This document shows, piece after piece, positions 1 to 9,236 of a stretch of DNA of 35,912 bases. A program made the translations under genes and the position numbers. The notes under the pieces are model-generated. The model saw only the letters and a list, made by a program, of their open reading frames with translations, made no database searches and was not told where the DNA came from. Each line of letters begins with the position of its first letter. The stretch's first letter is position 1. Source of the DNA: Rhodopirellula sp. (GTDB lineage Bacteria; Planctomycetota; Planctomycetia; Planctomycetales; Planctomycetaceae); NCBI GenBank assembly GCA_013203845.1, contig JABMPE010000708.1, positions 1 through 35,912 of the forward strand, read 5' to 3'.

Positions 1-2
1 CA

Positions 3-941
3 CGTAAATTGGGCGTTCTGACGACTGATGCAATTCAAGAAAAAACCGCGGCGACCGAGAAAACGTACGACCACTCCAAAGCGGTGGCTGCCTACGAAAA
101 GCAACGAGCGGCCTGGCAGGCGAAAGTCAAAGAAGCCCGGGCTGCTGGTAAAGCAATTCCAAACGCACCGCGTGCTCCGCGGGATCCGCTCGCTGGCCAG
201 CATCGCCCGGCGAATCTTTACAACGGAGTCCTCAACCCAATCATCGGATATGGCATCCGCGGCGCGATCTGGTATCAGGGCGAATCGAATTCCGGTCGAG
301 CTTACCAGTACCGGCACCTCTTTCCGCTGATGATTCAGCACTGGCGAGACGAATGGCAACAGGGTGACTTCCCGTTCTACTTCGTGCAGCTGGCCGACTT
401 CCGGGATGAGTCAGCAGAGCCTCAGGAAAGCAACTGGGCCGAACTCCGCGAAGCCCAGACGATGACACTGGCAAAACTGCCCAACACGGGACAGGCTGTC
501 ATCACCGACCTCGGCGAAGCGCACGACATCCATCCGAAAGACAAGCAGAATGTTGCGAAACGTCTGGCTCGCTGGGCACTCGCGAAGGACTACGGCATTA
601 ACGTCGTCTACCGCAGCCCGGAATTCCAATCGTCAGAAGTGAAGGGAAACAAAATCATCGTGACGATGGATCACGTCGGCGGTGGGTTGGACACCTTTGA
701 CGTCCGACAACCGGTTGGACTCGCCATCGCTGGCGAAGACAAAGTCTTCAAGTGGGCTCAGGGCAGGATCGTTGGCAAAGACAAAATCGAAGTCTGGAGT
801 GACGAAGTCGCGGCCCCCGTCGCCGTTCGGTACGCCTGGGCCGACAACCCAGTCTGCAACCTGCAGAACGCGGAAGGGTTGCCCGTCACTCCGTTCCGCT
901 CGGACGACTGGCCGGGCGTCACGATCGACGTTCACAAGTAG
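3..941 (+). CDS. Sialate O-acetylesterase (SASA/SGNH-like), 3' part only
   Basis: This is the C-terminal part of a carbohydrate acetylesterase of the sialate O-acetylesterase family, which removes O-acetyl groups from sugars and is usually secreted. The reading frame is open to the window edge, and the first possible start (TTG at 9) has in-frame sense codons before it, so the true start lies outside. Visible family marks are IWYQGESN (about residue 87), the block around the conserved Gln-Gly-Glu, and [19 protein letters not shown], which carries the Asp-x-x-His-type catalytic pair. The nucleophile block GDS/GQS expected near the N terminus is missing because of the truncation. The Lys/Ala-rich stretch before [16 protein letters not shown] is a variable insert. 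A strong hairpin follows the stop codon. Family assignment is firm; the exact substrate is not. Confidence 0.85.
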   Translation, partial: RKLGVLTTDAIQEKTAATEKTYDHSKAVAAYEKQRAAWQAKVKEARAAGKAIPNAPRAPRDPLAGQHRPANLYNGVLNPIIGYGIRGAIWYQGESNSGRAYQYRHLFPLMIQHWRDEWQQGDFPFYFVQLADFRDESAEPQESNWAELREAQTMTLAKLPNTGQAVITDLGEAHDIHPKDKQNVAKRLARWALAKDYGINVVYRSPEFQSSEVKGNKIIVTMDHVGGGLDTFDVRQPVGLAIAGEDKVFKWAQGRIVGKDKIEVWSDEVAAPVAVRYAWADNPVCNLQNAEGLPVTPFRSDDWPGVTIDVHK

Positions 942-973
942 AGAATCAATCTTGAGAAGATGAAAGACTACAA

Positions 974-1012
974 AGAGTCGGGCGACTTCCGTCGCCCGAC
1001 TCTGATCATTTT
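974..1012 (+). terminator. Intrinsic-terminator-like hairpin after the acetylesterase
   Basis: A perfect 13-bp inverted repeat (974-986 and 991-1003, arm AGAGTCGGGCGAC) encloses a TTCC loop and is followed by GATCATTTTG. The stem is very stable, but the T tract is short and starts about 5 bases after the stem, so it could be an inefficient terminator or an mRNA 3'-end stabiliser. It lies between the acetylesterase stop and the next gene. Confidence 0.65.
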
Positions 1013-1071
1013 GAAACAGGACAGCCCCATGGGGTGGCACTTTGGCAAGAAGAATTCACGGAGCTGCTGAG

Positions 1072-4000
1072 ATGCCACAGGGATATCGAAAGCTGATCCT
1101 GACAATGGCTACGCTGCTGCTGACCGGCGTGTCAGCACGGGCTGCTGACTGGCCGATGTGGCGATGCGATGCGCAGCGATCGGCAGCTTCAACGGAAACG
1201 CTGCCGGCAGGCATGAGGCTGTTGTGGACTCGCGATTACGGATCGCGACAACAGGCCTGGGACGATCCGCTCAACCACGACCTGATGACCTACGATCGAA
1301 TCTTCGAACCGATCGTGATGGATGGTCGGCTGTTCGTCGGGTTTAACGATCAGGACAAACTGACCGCACTGGATGCTCGGACTGGAACGGAGCTATGGAC
1401 GTTCTTCACGGAAGCGCCCGTCCGAGTTCCGCCAGCAGGATACAACGGACGCGTTTACGTCTGCAGCGACGACGGATTTCTGTACTGCATTGATGCCACG
1501 ACCGGCAAGCTTCATTGGAAGCTCCGCGGCGGGCCGGGGCCGCAGCACGCAATCGGAAACCAGCGTCTCGTTTCCGCCTGGGTCGCACGCGGCGGGCCGG
1601 TCGTGCGCGACGACACGGTTTACTTCGCCGCCAGCATCTGGCCGTTCATGGGCACGTTCATCTACGCCGTCGATGCTGAATCCGGAGTCGTTCGGTGGGT
1701 TAATGACAGCACCGGCTCGCAGTACATCAAGCAGCCTCACAGCGCTCCATCGTTCGCGGGCGTGGCGCCGCAGGGTACTCTGGTCGCGACCGATGAAATG
1801 CTGCTCGTGCCGGGCGGACGTTCCGTGCCAGCCACCTTCGACCGCAACACTGGCAAATTCCGCTACTTCAAATTTAACGAAGGCGGCAAGGGCACCGGCG
1901 GCTCGTTCCTCGCCGCGAACGAGACACACTATTTCGTGCATACTCGCTTGAAGGGGACTCGGGCGTTCACCTTGAAAGAGGGAACAACAACCGCGTTCAT
2001 GCCGAACGAGCCCGTGCTTTCGGACGGGCTCGTTTACGCAGCGTTTTCCGGCAAGGACCAGAAACTCGTCCGTGCGTACGGCTCTGACCAGAAAGTGCTC
2101 TGGGAAATCGCCGCCGATGGAACCGGCGATCTGATCCGCTGCGGCGATGATCTCGTCGCGGCTGGCGAGCAATCGATCTCGTTTATCCCTCTTCCGCAGG
2201 ATCGTGAAAGTAACAACGAGACGATCAACCGGACTCTACCCTGCACCGGTAACGTGCAAAGACTTCTCGCCGCTGACGGGAAACTCTTCGCGGTCACACT
2301 GGAAGGAACAATTCTCTGCTACGGAATCGGCAGCGGATCGGGCAGCGGCGTAACGCACCACCCCAGACAGGCGGCGAGACCGTTCGCTGTGCAGCCAGAG
2401 CTTTCGCAGGTTGCGGCGGACATACTCTCGTCCGGAGATGCCGAAGGGTACGCCTTCTGGTTCGGTTCGGCGGACGAACACCTGATCGACGCCGTCGCCG
2501 CAACATCGCCATTCGTTCAACTGGCCGTCGTCGATCAGGACAAAGCCCGAGTCAATCGGCTGCGGCAGCGACTCAACGACGCAGGACTCTATGGGCGAGT
2601 GACGGCGCACCAGTCGGAAGCCGCAACGTTCCTGCCACCTCAGCATGTGGCTCACATGGTGTTTGTTGGTCGGACTCTGGCGGCGGCAGCAGATTCAAAA
2701 ACGCTGGCCGCGATCTACAAGGCGGTCAGACCCTACGGCGGAGTCATGTACTTACTGGCCGACGAGAACCGTTCGATCATCGCCGAAACGGTCACCGCCA
2801 TGAAACTCGAACAGGCCGAGGTCACCGTTGCGGATCACGGCGTCGTGGTGCGGCGAGTTGGTGAGTTACCCGGTTCTGCCGACTGGACTCACCAGTACGG
2901 CGACATCGGTAACACGATCAAGTCGAACGACAGCCGTGTGAAGCTGCCGCTGGGAGTGCTCTGGTTCGGGGGCAGCAGCAACATGGACGTGCTGCCCAGG
3001 CATGGACACGGCCCGACCGAACAGGTCATCGGAGGCCGGTTGTTTATCCAGGGCATGAACAGTCTGAGTGCTCGAGACGTTTACACGGGGCGCGTGCTGT
3101 GGAAGCGAGAGTTCAAGAATCTGGGAACCTTCGACGTCTACTACGACGCGACTTACCAGAACACGCCGCTCGATCCGCAATACAACCAGGTCCACATTCC
3201 TGGTGCCAATGGTCGCGGTACAAATTTCGTCGTCGCTAACGATCGCGCCTACATTGTTGAGGGCGACACGTGCCACGTGCTGGACCCGGCAACCGGGGCG
3301 ACGCTGCAGGACATCCGCCTGCCGGCAGACAGCTCGGGAGACCGTAAAGAGTGGGGCTACCTAGGCGTTTACCAGGACGTGCTGATCGGCGGGCTGGGTT
3401 TCGCCAACTATCGGTCACGTGGCGACATCAAGTTCGAAGGCGACAAGGACCTGTCAAAGAACAAAGCTGGCTTTGGCGGCAGGAGTCTCGACCGCGCAGC
3501 CAGCATGGCCCTCGTTGGTTTTGACCGACATTCCGGCGAGCAACTCTGGAAGGTCGACGCGGTTCACAGTTTCTGGCATAACGGCATCGTCGCTGGAAAT
3601 GGTCGCATTTTCTGTCTGGATCGAAATCCGAAACGAGTCGAGGAAGTTCTGAAACGTCGCGGAAAATCAGCCCCGGACACGTACCGAATTCTGGCGATTG
3701 ACCACCGCACCGGACAGCCGCAGTGGCAGATCAACGAAAACATCTTCGGCACCTGGCTGGGATATTCAGAATCGAAAGACGCGCTGTTGCAGGCTGGAGC
3801 GTCGGCCAGCGATCGACTCTCTGACGAATCCGGAACCGGCATGGCGGTTTACTCGGGCAATGACGGCCAGGTTCGCTGGCAGAACAACTCGTTGAGTTAC
3901 TCCGGCCCGTGCATCCTGCACAACGACCTGATCATCACCAACGCCAACTCATACAAGGAATCTGCGGGAGCATTCAACATCGACAATGGTGAGCAGAAGC

Positions 4001-4872
4001 TGATCGCCAACCCGCTAACCGGCGAGCTGCAACCGTGGAAGATCACCAGGGCCTACGGGTGCAACAGTATCATCGCCAGCGAAAATCTGCTGACATTCCG
4101 CTCGGGCGCCGCCGGGTTCTACGATCTGCTGACCGATTCCGGAACCGGAAATCTGGGCGGGTTCAAGTCCGGCTGCACTTCGAATCTCGTCGTAGCGAAT
4201 GGTGTTCTGAACGCGCCGGACTACACACGCACGTGCAGCTGCGCTTATCAGAATCAGACGTCACTCGCGCTGGTTCACATGCCGGAAATGGAAATGTGGA
4301 CTGTCAACATCGCTGCCGCCGAGGCTGACGTGAATTCGGCAGACAAGCCAGTCCACAGGCTCGGCATCAACTTTGGTGCACCGGGAGACCGACGCGATCC
4401 GAACGGGCTGCTCTGGCTGGAATATCCCGTCGTTGCCGGTGAGTCCCCACCGCTGGCCATCAACGTCGACTCAGGTGGAAAATATTTCCATCGTCATGGA
4501 TCGACGATGAATGGACACGACTTGCCCTGGGTGCTGGCATCCGGAGTTGAGGGAGCCACTGAAATTCAGATCGGCTTGAAACAGGCAAAGAGTTCTCGAC
4601 AGAGTTCGACATCACCCTGGCGAGTGCGTTTATTCTTCGGTGCTCCGCCGGCAGCCGGGCTGTCGAGATCGGTGTTTGATGTCTACCTGCAGGACCAGCG
4701 AGTCCTGAGTAACATCACCCTCGACCCGACAGGCGAGGATGCCGCGAGAGTGGCTGTTCACACTTTCGACAACATCATGATTCCAGATCAGCTGCGAATT
4801 CGTTTCGTGTCCAAAGAAGGCAAGGCCGTGATTTCAGGCGTCGAAATCAGTGAGACAAACGCACGTCGGTAA
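1072..4872 (+). CDS. Secreted multidomain PQQ-type beta-propeller protein with methyltransferase-like insert
   Basis: A 1266-residue exported protein. I start at ATG 1072 rather than the in-frame TTG at 1042, because GGAG lies 8 bases upstream and the product then begins with a compact signal peptide (cleavage near ARA-ADW, residue 24). The N-terminal third has PQQ/BamB-type blade motifs such as ALDARTGTELWTFF and CIDATTGKLHWKL. Residues about 445-605 break the pattern and look like a class I SAM-methyltransferase Rossmann fold (FWFGSADEHLIDAVA, then LAVVDQDKARVNRLR and VRPYGGVMYLL). A second propeller follows (SARDVYTGRVLWKREF, VLDPATGATL, IDHRTGQPQWQI). The last 80 residues (RVRLFFGAPPAAG, VFDVYLQDQRVL) resemble a malectin-type carbohydrate-binding domain. 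A Cys-rich segment TRTCSCAYQNQTSLAL precedes it. The likely role is cell-surface binding or scaffolding; enzyme activity is unproven. PQQ binding is not implied by the fold. Confidence 0.8.
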   Translation: MPQGYRKLILTMATLLLTGVSARAADWPMWRCDAQRSAASTETLPAGMRLLWTRDYGSRQQAWDDPLNHDLMTYDRIFEPIVMDGRLFVGFNDQDKLTALDARTGTELWTFFTEAPVRVPPAGYNGRVYVCSDDGFLYCIDATTGKLHWKLRGGPGPQHAIGNQRLVSAWVARGGPVVRDDTVYFAASIWPFMGTFIYAVDAESGVVRWVNDSTGSQYIKQPHSAPSFAGVAPQGTLVATDEMLLVPGGRSVPATFDRNTGKFRYFKFNEGGKGTGGSFLAANETHYFVHTRLKGTRAFTLKEGTTTAFMPNEPVLSDGLVYAAFSGKDQKLVRAYGSDQKVLWEIAADGTGDLIRCGDDLVAAGEQSISFIPLPQDRESNNETINRTLPCTGNVQRLLAADGKLFAVTLEGTILCYGIGSGSGSGVTHHPRQAARPFAVQPELSQVAADILSSGDAEGYAFWFGSADEHLIDAVAATSPFVQLAVVDQDKARVNRLRQRLNDAGLYGRVTAHQSEAATFLPPQHVAHMVFVGRTLAAAADSKTLAAIYKAVRPYGGVMYLLADENRSIIAETVTAMKLEQAEVTVADHGVVVRRVGELPGSADWTHQYGDIGNTIKSNDSRVKLPLGVLWFGGSSNMDVLPRHGHGPTEQVIGGRLFIQGMNSLSARDVYTGRVLWKREFKNLGTFDVYYDATYQNTPLDPQYNQVHIPGANGRGTNFVVANDRAYIVEGDTCHVLDPATGATLQDIRLPADSSGDRKEWGYLGVYQDVLIGGLGFANYRSRGDIKFEGDKDLSKNKAGFGGRSLDRAASMALVGFDRHSGEQLWKVDAVHSFWHNGIVAGNGRIFCLDRNPKRVEEVLKRRGKSAPDTYRILAIDHRTGQPQWQINENIFGTWLGYSESKDALLQAGASASDRLSDESGTGMAVYSGNDGQVRWQNNSLSYSGPCILHNDLIITNANSYKESAGAFNIDNGEQKLIANPLTGELQPWKITRAYGCNSIIASENLLTFRSGAAGFYDLLTDSGTGNLGGFKSGCTSNLVVANGVLNAPDYTRTCSCAYQNQTSLALVHMPEMEMWTVNIAAAEADVNSADKPVHRLGINFGAPGDRRDPNGLLWLEYPVVAGESPPLAINVDSGGKYFHRHGSTMNGHDLPWVLASGVEGATEIQIGLKQAKSSRQSSTSPWRVRLFFGAPPAAGLSRSVFDVYLQDQRVLSNITLDPTGEDAARVAVHTFDNIMIPDQLRIRFVSKEGKAVISGVEISETNARR

Positions 4873-4951
4873 GCGACTGCCGGGTTCCTAAGCGGTGAGT
4901 AAGAAACGCTGATCTTCACAACTGATTTATAGAAGGTATGCGAGTACGTCA

Positions 4952-5827
4952 TTGACCACAGAATCAAACAACTCATGGCTGGCGGTCGACGTTGGGAACA
5001 GTCGGATCAAGGTTGGGCTGTTCGACACGCCCGATGCTGCTCGCGCAACTCCTGAGAAGGACGAATCGAAGCCCGAATGCGAGGACATCGCCGGGCTACC
5101 TCGGTGCGTTGATTTTCGTTCGGTGCCCCTTAAAACGTCCGTTCCGTGGGACGAATTTTTGAAAGGCTACGCCGCCGGAGCGCAACCGAACGGTGTCATC
5201 GTTGGATCCAACCAGCGCGGCGTTGATGAGGTTGCAAGCGACTGGCCAGACTGGCTTCAGAAGCCTGTCGTGATTCGGAGTTCAGAATTCTTCCCCCTCG
5301 ACATCCAGGTGGATGAACCGCGACGTGTCGGGCTGGATCGGCTGCTGAATGCAGTCGCCGCCGACGCCGTACGCGGCTCAGGCAATGAGGCCATCATTGT
5401 TGATTGTGGGACGGCCACCACCGTCGACCTCATCTCGTCGGCGGGCAGTTTCTGCGGAGGAGCGATCCTTCCCGGCTTCACTCTTTGTGCCCGAGCCTTG
5501 AATCAGTACACGGAAGTTCTGCCTCTGATTTCGATGAACGAGTTGTTTGACCTGCCGCCGAGTGAAGACTGTCACCCGGCGCTGGGCAGCAACACGACGG
5601 CGGCCATCATGAGCGGCGTGTTCTGGGGACAGATCGGAGCGGTTCGGGAACTGATCGCTCGATTGAGCCAGCGACGCTCTGCGGCGGACCATGATACATC
5701 CGCACCGAAAGTGCTGCTGACCGGCGGCGGAGCGCGGCTACTGGTCCCGTACTTCGCCGACGCGGTACACTGTCCGTATCTGCCGTTGCAGGGACTGGTG
5801 CTTGCGGTATCCCGGCAGCATTTATAG
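4952..5827 (+). CDS. coaX: Type III pantothenate kinase
   Basis: Phosphorylates pantothenate, the first step of coenzyme A synthesis, in the cytoplasm. All family signatures are visible: the N-terminal phosphate motif LAVDVGNSRIKVGLFD, the dimer and substrate motif RRVGLDRLLNAVAAD, the second phosphate motif IIVDCGTATTVDLIS, GGAILPGFTL, and the adenosine-side motif LLTGGGARLL. The length, 291 residues, is slightly above the usual 250-260 because of an insert near residues 25-45 rich in Glu and Lys. The start is TTG 4952; no in-frame ATG or GTG precedes the first motif. AGAAGG at 4931-4936 is rather far from it (15 bases), and a five-codon frame (ATG 4938 to TGA 4955) overlaps the TTG, so the start is the weak point. 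It leads a + strand block with the thiamine fusion gene 38 bases downstream. Confidence 0.92.
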   Translation: MTTESNNSWLAVDVGNSRIKVGLFDTPDAARATPEKDESKPECEDIAGLPRCVDFRSVPLKTSVPWDEFLKGYAAGAQPNGVIVGSNQRGVDEVASDWPDWLQKPVVIRSSEFFPLDIQVDEPRRVGLDRLLNAVAADAVRGSGNEAIIVDCGTATTVDLISSAGSFCGGAILPGFTLCARALNQYTEVLPLISMNELFDLPPSEDCHPALGSNTTAAIMSGVFWGQIGAVRELIARLSQRRSAADHDTSAPKVLLTGGGARLLVPYFADAVHCPYLPLQGLVLAVSRQHL

Positions 5828-5865
5828 TCCGGCTCAGGCAAGCCGAATTCGACCGTTCAGGAAAC

Positions 5866-7554
5866 ATGATGTCAGGCTGGAGTCTCACTGAAGGATGCCG
5901 ACGCGCGGTTCAACTGGCCGCACAGCAGGCGGCCCGCTGGAATCATTCCGAGGTTCTGCCCGCGCACCTTCTGTGGGCACTGCTGGCTGAAGAGTCGCAC
6001 GCGTTTGAACTGCTCCAACTTGCGGGAGTCACCCAGCAAGCCGTTGAGCAAGGAACCATCTGGGCAGGCAACGCTCCCGCTGCCCGTGAAGCCGCTGTCG
6101 GGAGAGAAGCCGCAGCGGGGAGAACGAACGACTCGCACAACGAATTCGACCTGGAAGGCACGAGCGACAACGATGCGCTGGCCGCGCTGACTCGCGACGT
6201 TGCTGCCGTTTTCGCACAGGCGAACGCACAGGACACGCCAAACGAAAGTGAGTCGCTCGCGGAAGCGCATCAACACGCTCAGCAGGCAGCCCGCAAGGAA
6301 GGACGCGACGTCGAAACTTCCAGCCTGCACCTGCTGGCAGCGATGATCGCGGTTGATCAGCACCTCTCAGCGTTCCTGTTTAAATTTGGCGTGACCACTG
6401 AATCCTTTAAGCCCATCGCCGGTCGCCACGACCGACTTACTGAGCCAATGCCGGTTTCGTTTGAAATCGATTTTCAGGCCGAGTCTCCCGGTGAGCGAGC
6501 AACGATCCTTCGAATCCTGGACGCTTCCGCCAACCGGGCTCGCGAGGGGTTGCGAGTTGTCGAAGACTTCGTGCGTTTCTCGCTGGACGACGCTCACCTG
6601 TCGAGTTTACTGAAATCGGCGCGTCACCAGTTGTGTGCCGTCCTGCAGGATTTCGATTCGAACTCGTTGATCGCTTCCCGCGACACTCGAAGTGACGTCG
6701 GCACTCAGATTTCAACGTCAGCCGAAATGGTCAGAGTGGATTCAGTCTCGGTCGCGAAAGCCAGTCTGAAGCGAGTTCAGGAAGCAACTCGCACACTTGA
6801 GGAATACTCGAAGGTGCTGCCTGCGACCGGTGTGCCGACGACTCAGCAAAGTTTGTCGCAGAAACTCGAACAGCTTCGGTACGAGTTGTATTCGATCGAG
6901 AAGGCTGTCCTGACGACGATTTCGTCACAGAGGCATTTTGATGGTCGCAACGTCTATCTGCTGCTGAGTTCTGATCTATGCAACGGTGATGTCGAACACC
7001 TTCTTCGAGAGGCGATTGCTGGTGGAATTCGGATCGTGCAGATTCGAGAAAAGTCGATGCCCGATCGCGAACTGCTGGAGTACGCTCGGCGCGTCCGCAG
7101 AATTACTCGCGATACCGGCACGCTGCTGATCATGAATGATCGCCCTGACCTGGCCGTGCTGTGCGAAGCTGATGGCGTGCATGTGGGTCAGGAGGAACTC
7201 CGCGTTCACGATGTTCGCCGAATCGTTGGCCCGGACTGTTTGATTGGCGTGTCGACACACTCGCTTGAGCAGGCTCGTCACGCCGTACTGGACGGAGCGA
7301 ACTGCATCGGCGTGGGACCGGTGTTTCGATCAGGAACCAAGTCGTTTCGCGCGTATGCGGGACTCGACTTTGTGCGCGAAGTTGCCGCCGAAATTCAGCT
7401 GCCGTGGTTCCCGATCGGTGGCATTGATCAATCAAATGTCGACGAAGTCGTTAAAGCCGGCGCTCCGCGGATCGCGATCAGCGGGGCTGTCTGCCGATCA
7501 CAGAATCCGCGTCACGCAGCCAGGCAACTGGTCGACCGACTTTCAAACGACTAG
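5866..7554 (+). CDS. thiE: Three-domain protein: Clp_N-like + ThiD2 + thiamine-phosphate synthase
   Basis: The C-terminal domain (about 360-562) is thiamine-phosphate synthase, which joins HMP-PP and the thiazole phosphate. Its motifs are IRIVQIREK, IMNDRPDLAVL followed by ADGVHVGQEEL, IGVSTHSLEQA, CIGVGPVFRSGTKS and FPIGGI. The middle domain (about 210-335) matches ThiD2, reported as an HMP-phosphate kinase in thiamine synthesis: ILDASANRAREGLRVVEDF, SRDTRSDVGTQ and KRVQEATRTLEEYSK. The first 165 residues resemble the double-repeat Clp N-terminal domain (TEGCRRAVQLAAQQAA, LPAHLLWALLAEESHA, then SLHLLAAMIAVDQHLSAFLF), normally found on ClpA/ClpC as an adaptor or substrate docking unit. An Ala/Arg-rich linker interrupts the two repeats. 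ThiD2-ThiE fusions are known; the Clp_N part is unusual. AGGA sits just before the ATG-ATG start; 5869 is the alternative. Confidence 0.88.
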   Translation: MMSGWSLTEGCRRAVQLAAQQAARWNHSEVLPAHLLWALLAEESHAFELLQLAGVTQQAVEQGTIWAGNAPAAREAAVGREAAAGRTNDSHNEFDLEGTSDNDALAALTRDVAAVFAQANAQDTPNESESLAEAHQHAQQAARKEGRDVETSSLHLLAAMIAVDQHLSAFLFKFGVTTESFKPIAGRHDRLTEPMPVSFEIDFQAESPGERATILRILDASANRAREGLRVVEDFVRFSLDDAHLSSLLKSARHQLCAVLQDFDSNSLIASRDTRSDVGTQISTSAEMVRVDSVSVAKASLKRVQEATRTLEEYSKVLPATGVPTTQQSLSQKLEQLRYELYSIEKAVLTTISSQRHFDGRNVYLLLSSDLCNGDVEHLLREAIAGGIRIVQIREKSMPDRELLEYARRVRRITRDTGTLLIMNDRPDLAVLCEADGVHVGQEELRVHDVRRIVGPDCLIGVSTHSLEQARHAVLDGANCIGVGPVFRSGTKSFRAYAGLDFVREVAAEIQLPWFPIGGIDQSNVDEVVKAGAPRIAISGAVCRSQNPRHAARQLVDRLSND

Positions 7555-7689
7555 CATCCGTAGCGGTCGGCAGTGCGAGTTAACTCACTCGCCGGTTCTG
7601 ACGGCCTGGAATGGCTGAATTGGCATCGTGATCGCAAGAGTCGGACAGCACTCCGCCAGGTGGATCACTCAGGGACGGACGCTTCGGAT

Positions 7690-8502
7690 ATGGAAATCCT
7701 TCACGCAATCATTCTGGGCATCGTGCAGGGCATCGGCGAGTTCCTGCCGATCAGCTCGTCGGGGCACCTGGTGATCGCTGATGCGTTGCTCGACCAGTCA
7801 GCCGGCGCCGGGGGTAACGAAAATGCCAGCAAGTTGCTGATGAACGTCGTGCTCCACGTCGGGACGTTGTTTTCGATTCTGATCGTCTATCGAAAAGAAC
7901 TTTGGAAGCTTCGTCTGCAACCAAAGGTCTGTCTGTTGATCATTCTGGCTTCCGTTCCGGCCGGATTACTCGGCGTTCTCGCCAAGACGCAGTTGGAAAA
8001 GGTATTCGAAACACCGCTGGTCGTTGGCGTTGCCCTTTTCGCGACTGCGGCGTTTCTCGTGGGCGGACAGAAGCTGGAACGCAACGAGCTGGACTATGAC
8101 CAACTCTCGTTTAGTAAAGCACTTGTCATCGGTCTTTTTCAGGCGATCGCATTGATTCCTGGTATCTCACGCTCAGGCAGCACGATCTCGGGAGGTCTGT
8201 TACTTGGTTTGAAGCGTGATGCAGCCGCGGCATTTTCGTTTCTAATGGCTGTGCCTGTCATCGGTGGAGCGGCGTTGCTGGAGGCGAAGGATGTTTTTAC
8301 CGGGGATCTGGTTGTTGGTGCCCCTTTGCCACTGATCGTGGGCGGCCTGACGGCATTTCTGGTCGGATTGTTCACGCTTCGCTGGCTGGTCTCGCTGATC
8401 GCGAAAGGTCGCCTGTACTGGTTCGCGTACTACTGTGTTGGAGTCGGAACGGCGACGATCTGCTGGCAACTGATTGAGTCTGTGACCTCTATCCCTCAGT
8501 AA
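7690..8502 (+). CDS. uppP: Undecaprenyl-diphosphatase
   Basis: An integral membrane phosphatase that regenerates undecaprenyl phosphate, the lipid carrier for cell-wall and surface polysaccharides; loss or excess alters bacitracin sensitivity. The product (270 residues) has the normal family length when started at ATG 7690 (MEILHAIILGIVQGIGEFLP). The upstream in-frame extension to 7573 is not hydrophobic and does not fit the family. Both signature motifs are present: the Glu-rich IVQGIGEFLPISSSGHL near residues 11-27 and ALIPGISRSGSTISGGLLLG near residues 154-173, which holds the conserved Arg. About eight hydrophobic helices can be traced, ending with YWFAYYCVGVGTATICW. No convincing Shine-Dalgarno is seen close to 7690. 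The gene lies 135 bases after the thiamine gene on the same strand. Confidence 0.95.
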   Translation: MEILHAIILGIVQGIGEFLPISSSGHLVIADALLDQSAGAGGNENASKLLMNVVLHVGTLFSILIVYRKELWKLRLQPKVCLLIILASVPAGLLGVLAKTQLEKVFETPLVVGVALFATAAFLVGGQKLERNELDYDQLSFSKALVIGLFQAIALIPGISRSGSTISGGLLLGLKRDAAAAFSFLMAVPVIGGAALLEAKDVFTGDLVVGAPLPLIVGGLTAFLVGLFTLRWLVSLIAKGRLYWFAYYCVGVGTATICWQLIESVTSIPQ

Positions 8503-8509
8503 AGAACTG

Positions 8510-8866
8510 ATGTTGTCACCGCTGTTAATTTTGAACCGCGTTCTAATGAACGGAGTACCAGAATTGGAAATTCGTCTGGTGCAAACAGAATCGGGAATCG
8601 TGCTGCCAGTCAAGGCTCAAGCTGGAGCCAGAAAGAACGGTATCACAGGAGAACATGACGGGCAGCTGAAGGTGGCGGTGACACAGGCTCCCGAAAAAGG
8701 AAAAGCCAACGCGGCTCTGGCGAAAGTGATTGCCAATGAACTGGGACTGAAGAAATCGCAGGTCGAACTTGGCAGCGGAGCCACGTCGACCAGCAAGTCA
8801 TTCGTCATCACCGGAATTGAGTTCACTGAATTGAACAGCAGACTACAGGCTCGACTTGAGTCATGA
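8510..8866 (+). CDS. DUF167 (YggU family) protein
   Basis: A small cytoplasmic protein of the DUF167/YggU family, whose role is unknown. The core is typical: VLPVKAQAGARKNGITGEH, LKVAVTQAPEKGKANAAL, AKVIANELGLKKSQVEL and the Gly-rich end GSGATSTSKSFVITGI. The start is uncertain. ATG 8510 lies 7 bases after the uppP stop with a purine-rich AAAGAA before it; ATG 8546 would give a product that begins MNGVPELEIRLVQ, closer to the usual family length of about 95-105 residues. The short gap to uppP suggests co-transcription. A 370-base region without a gene follows. Confidence 0.85.
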   Translation: MLSPLLILNRVLMNGVPELEIRLVQTESGIVLPVKAQAGARKNGITGEHDGQLKVAVTQAPEKGKANAALAKVIANELGLKKSQVELGSGATSTSKSFVITGIEFTELNSRLQARLES

Positions 8867-9236
8867 AACCAACGCGATGAACACTCACTATCGCACCAGA
8901 CCGCAATGCAGAATTCAGCAGGAAGTTACATTCTGATCGCGACTCCTTCACACGCGCACTGGTTGTTGACAGCGTGAAATGGGAGAAATACGATGGCCAG
9001 CCTCCTCTGATTTCCCTCTCCCTTCAGGAGAGACCTGTTCCGGATACCGACCGACTTCGGAGCAATTGATTCCAGAATACATTAGCAGCCGTAATCTTCG
9101 GGTGGGCTCATCGCCGAAACGCGGCAACACGAATCGCTGGCTGTTGTGCTTGTCGATTTCAATCTTTATTGAGCTGTGAAGTTTCGCGTTACCAGTTCCC
9201 GTTCGTGACCATCCGTCTCTGGAGTCTGCACGGTCC
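8867..9236. other. Gene-free region before the Exb-type operon
   Basis: About 370 bases lie between the DUF167 gene and the TonB-like gene. A 66-codon open frame (8979-9179) has no family features and looks accidental. A 6-bp hairpin, CTCTCC/GGAGAG, is present at 9016-9032 with a five-base loop but no T tract. This is the natural place for the promoter of the 9237-20192 operon, yet I see no pair of boxes close enough to a consensus to call one. Confidence 0.5.

Noticed and set aside
8979..9179. 66-codon open frame in the gap before the Exb-type operon
   Set aside because: No family signature, no ribosome site, and composition like the surrounding non-coding DNA.
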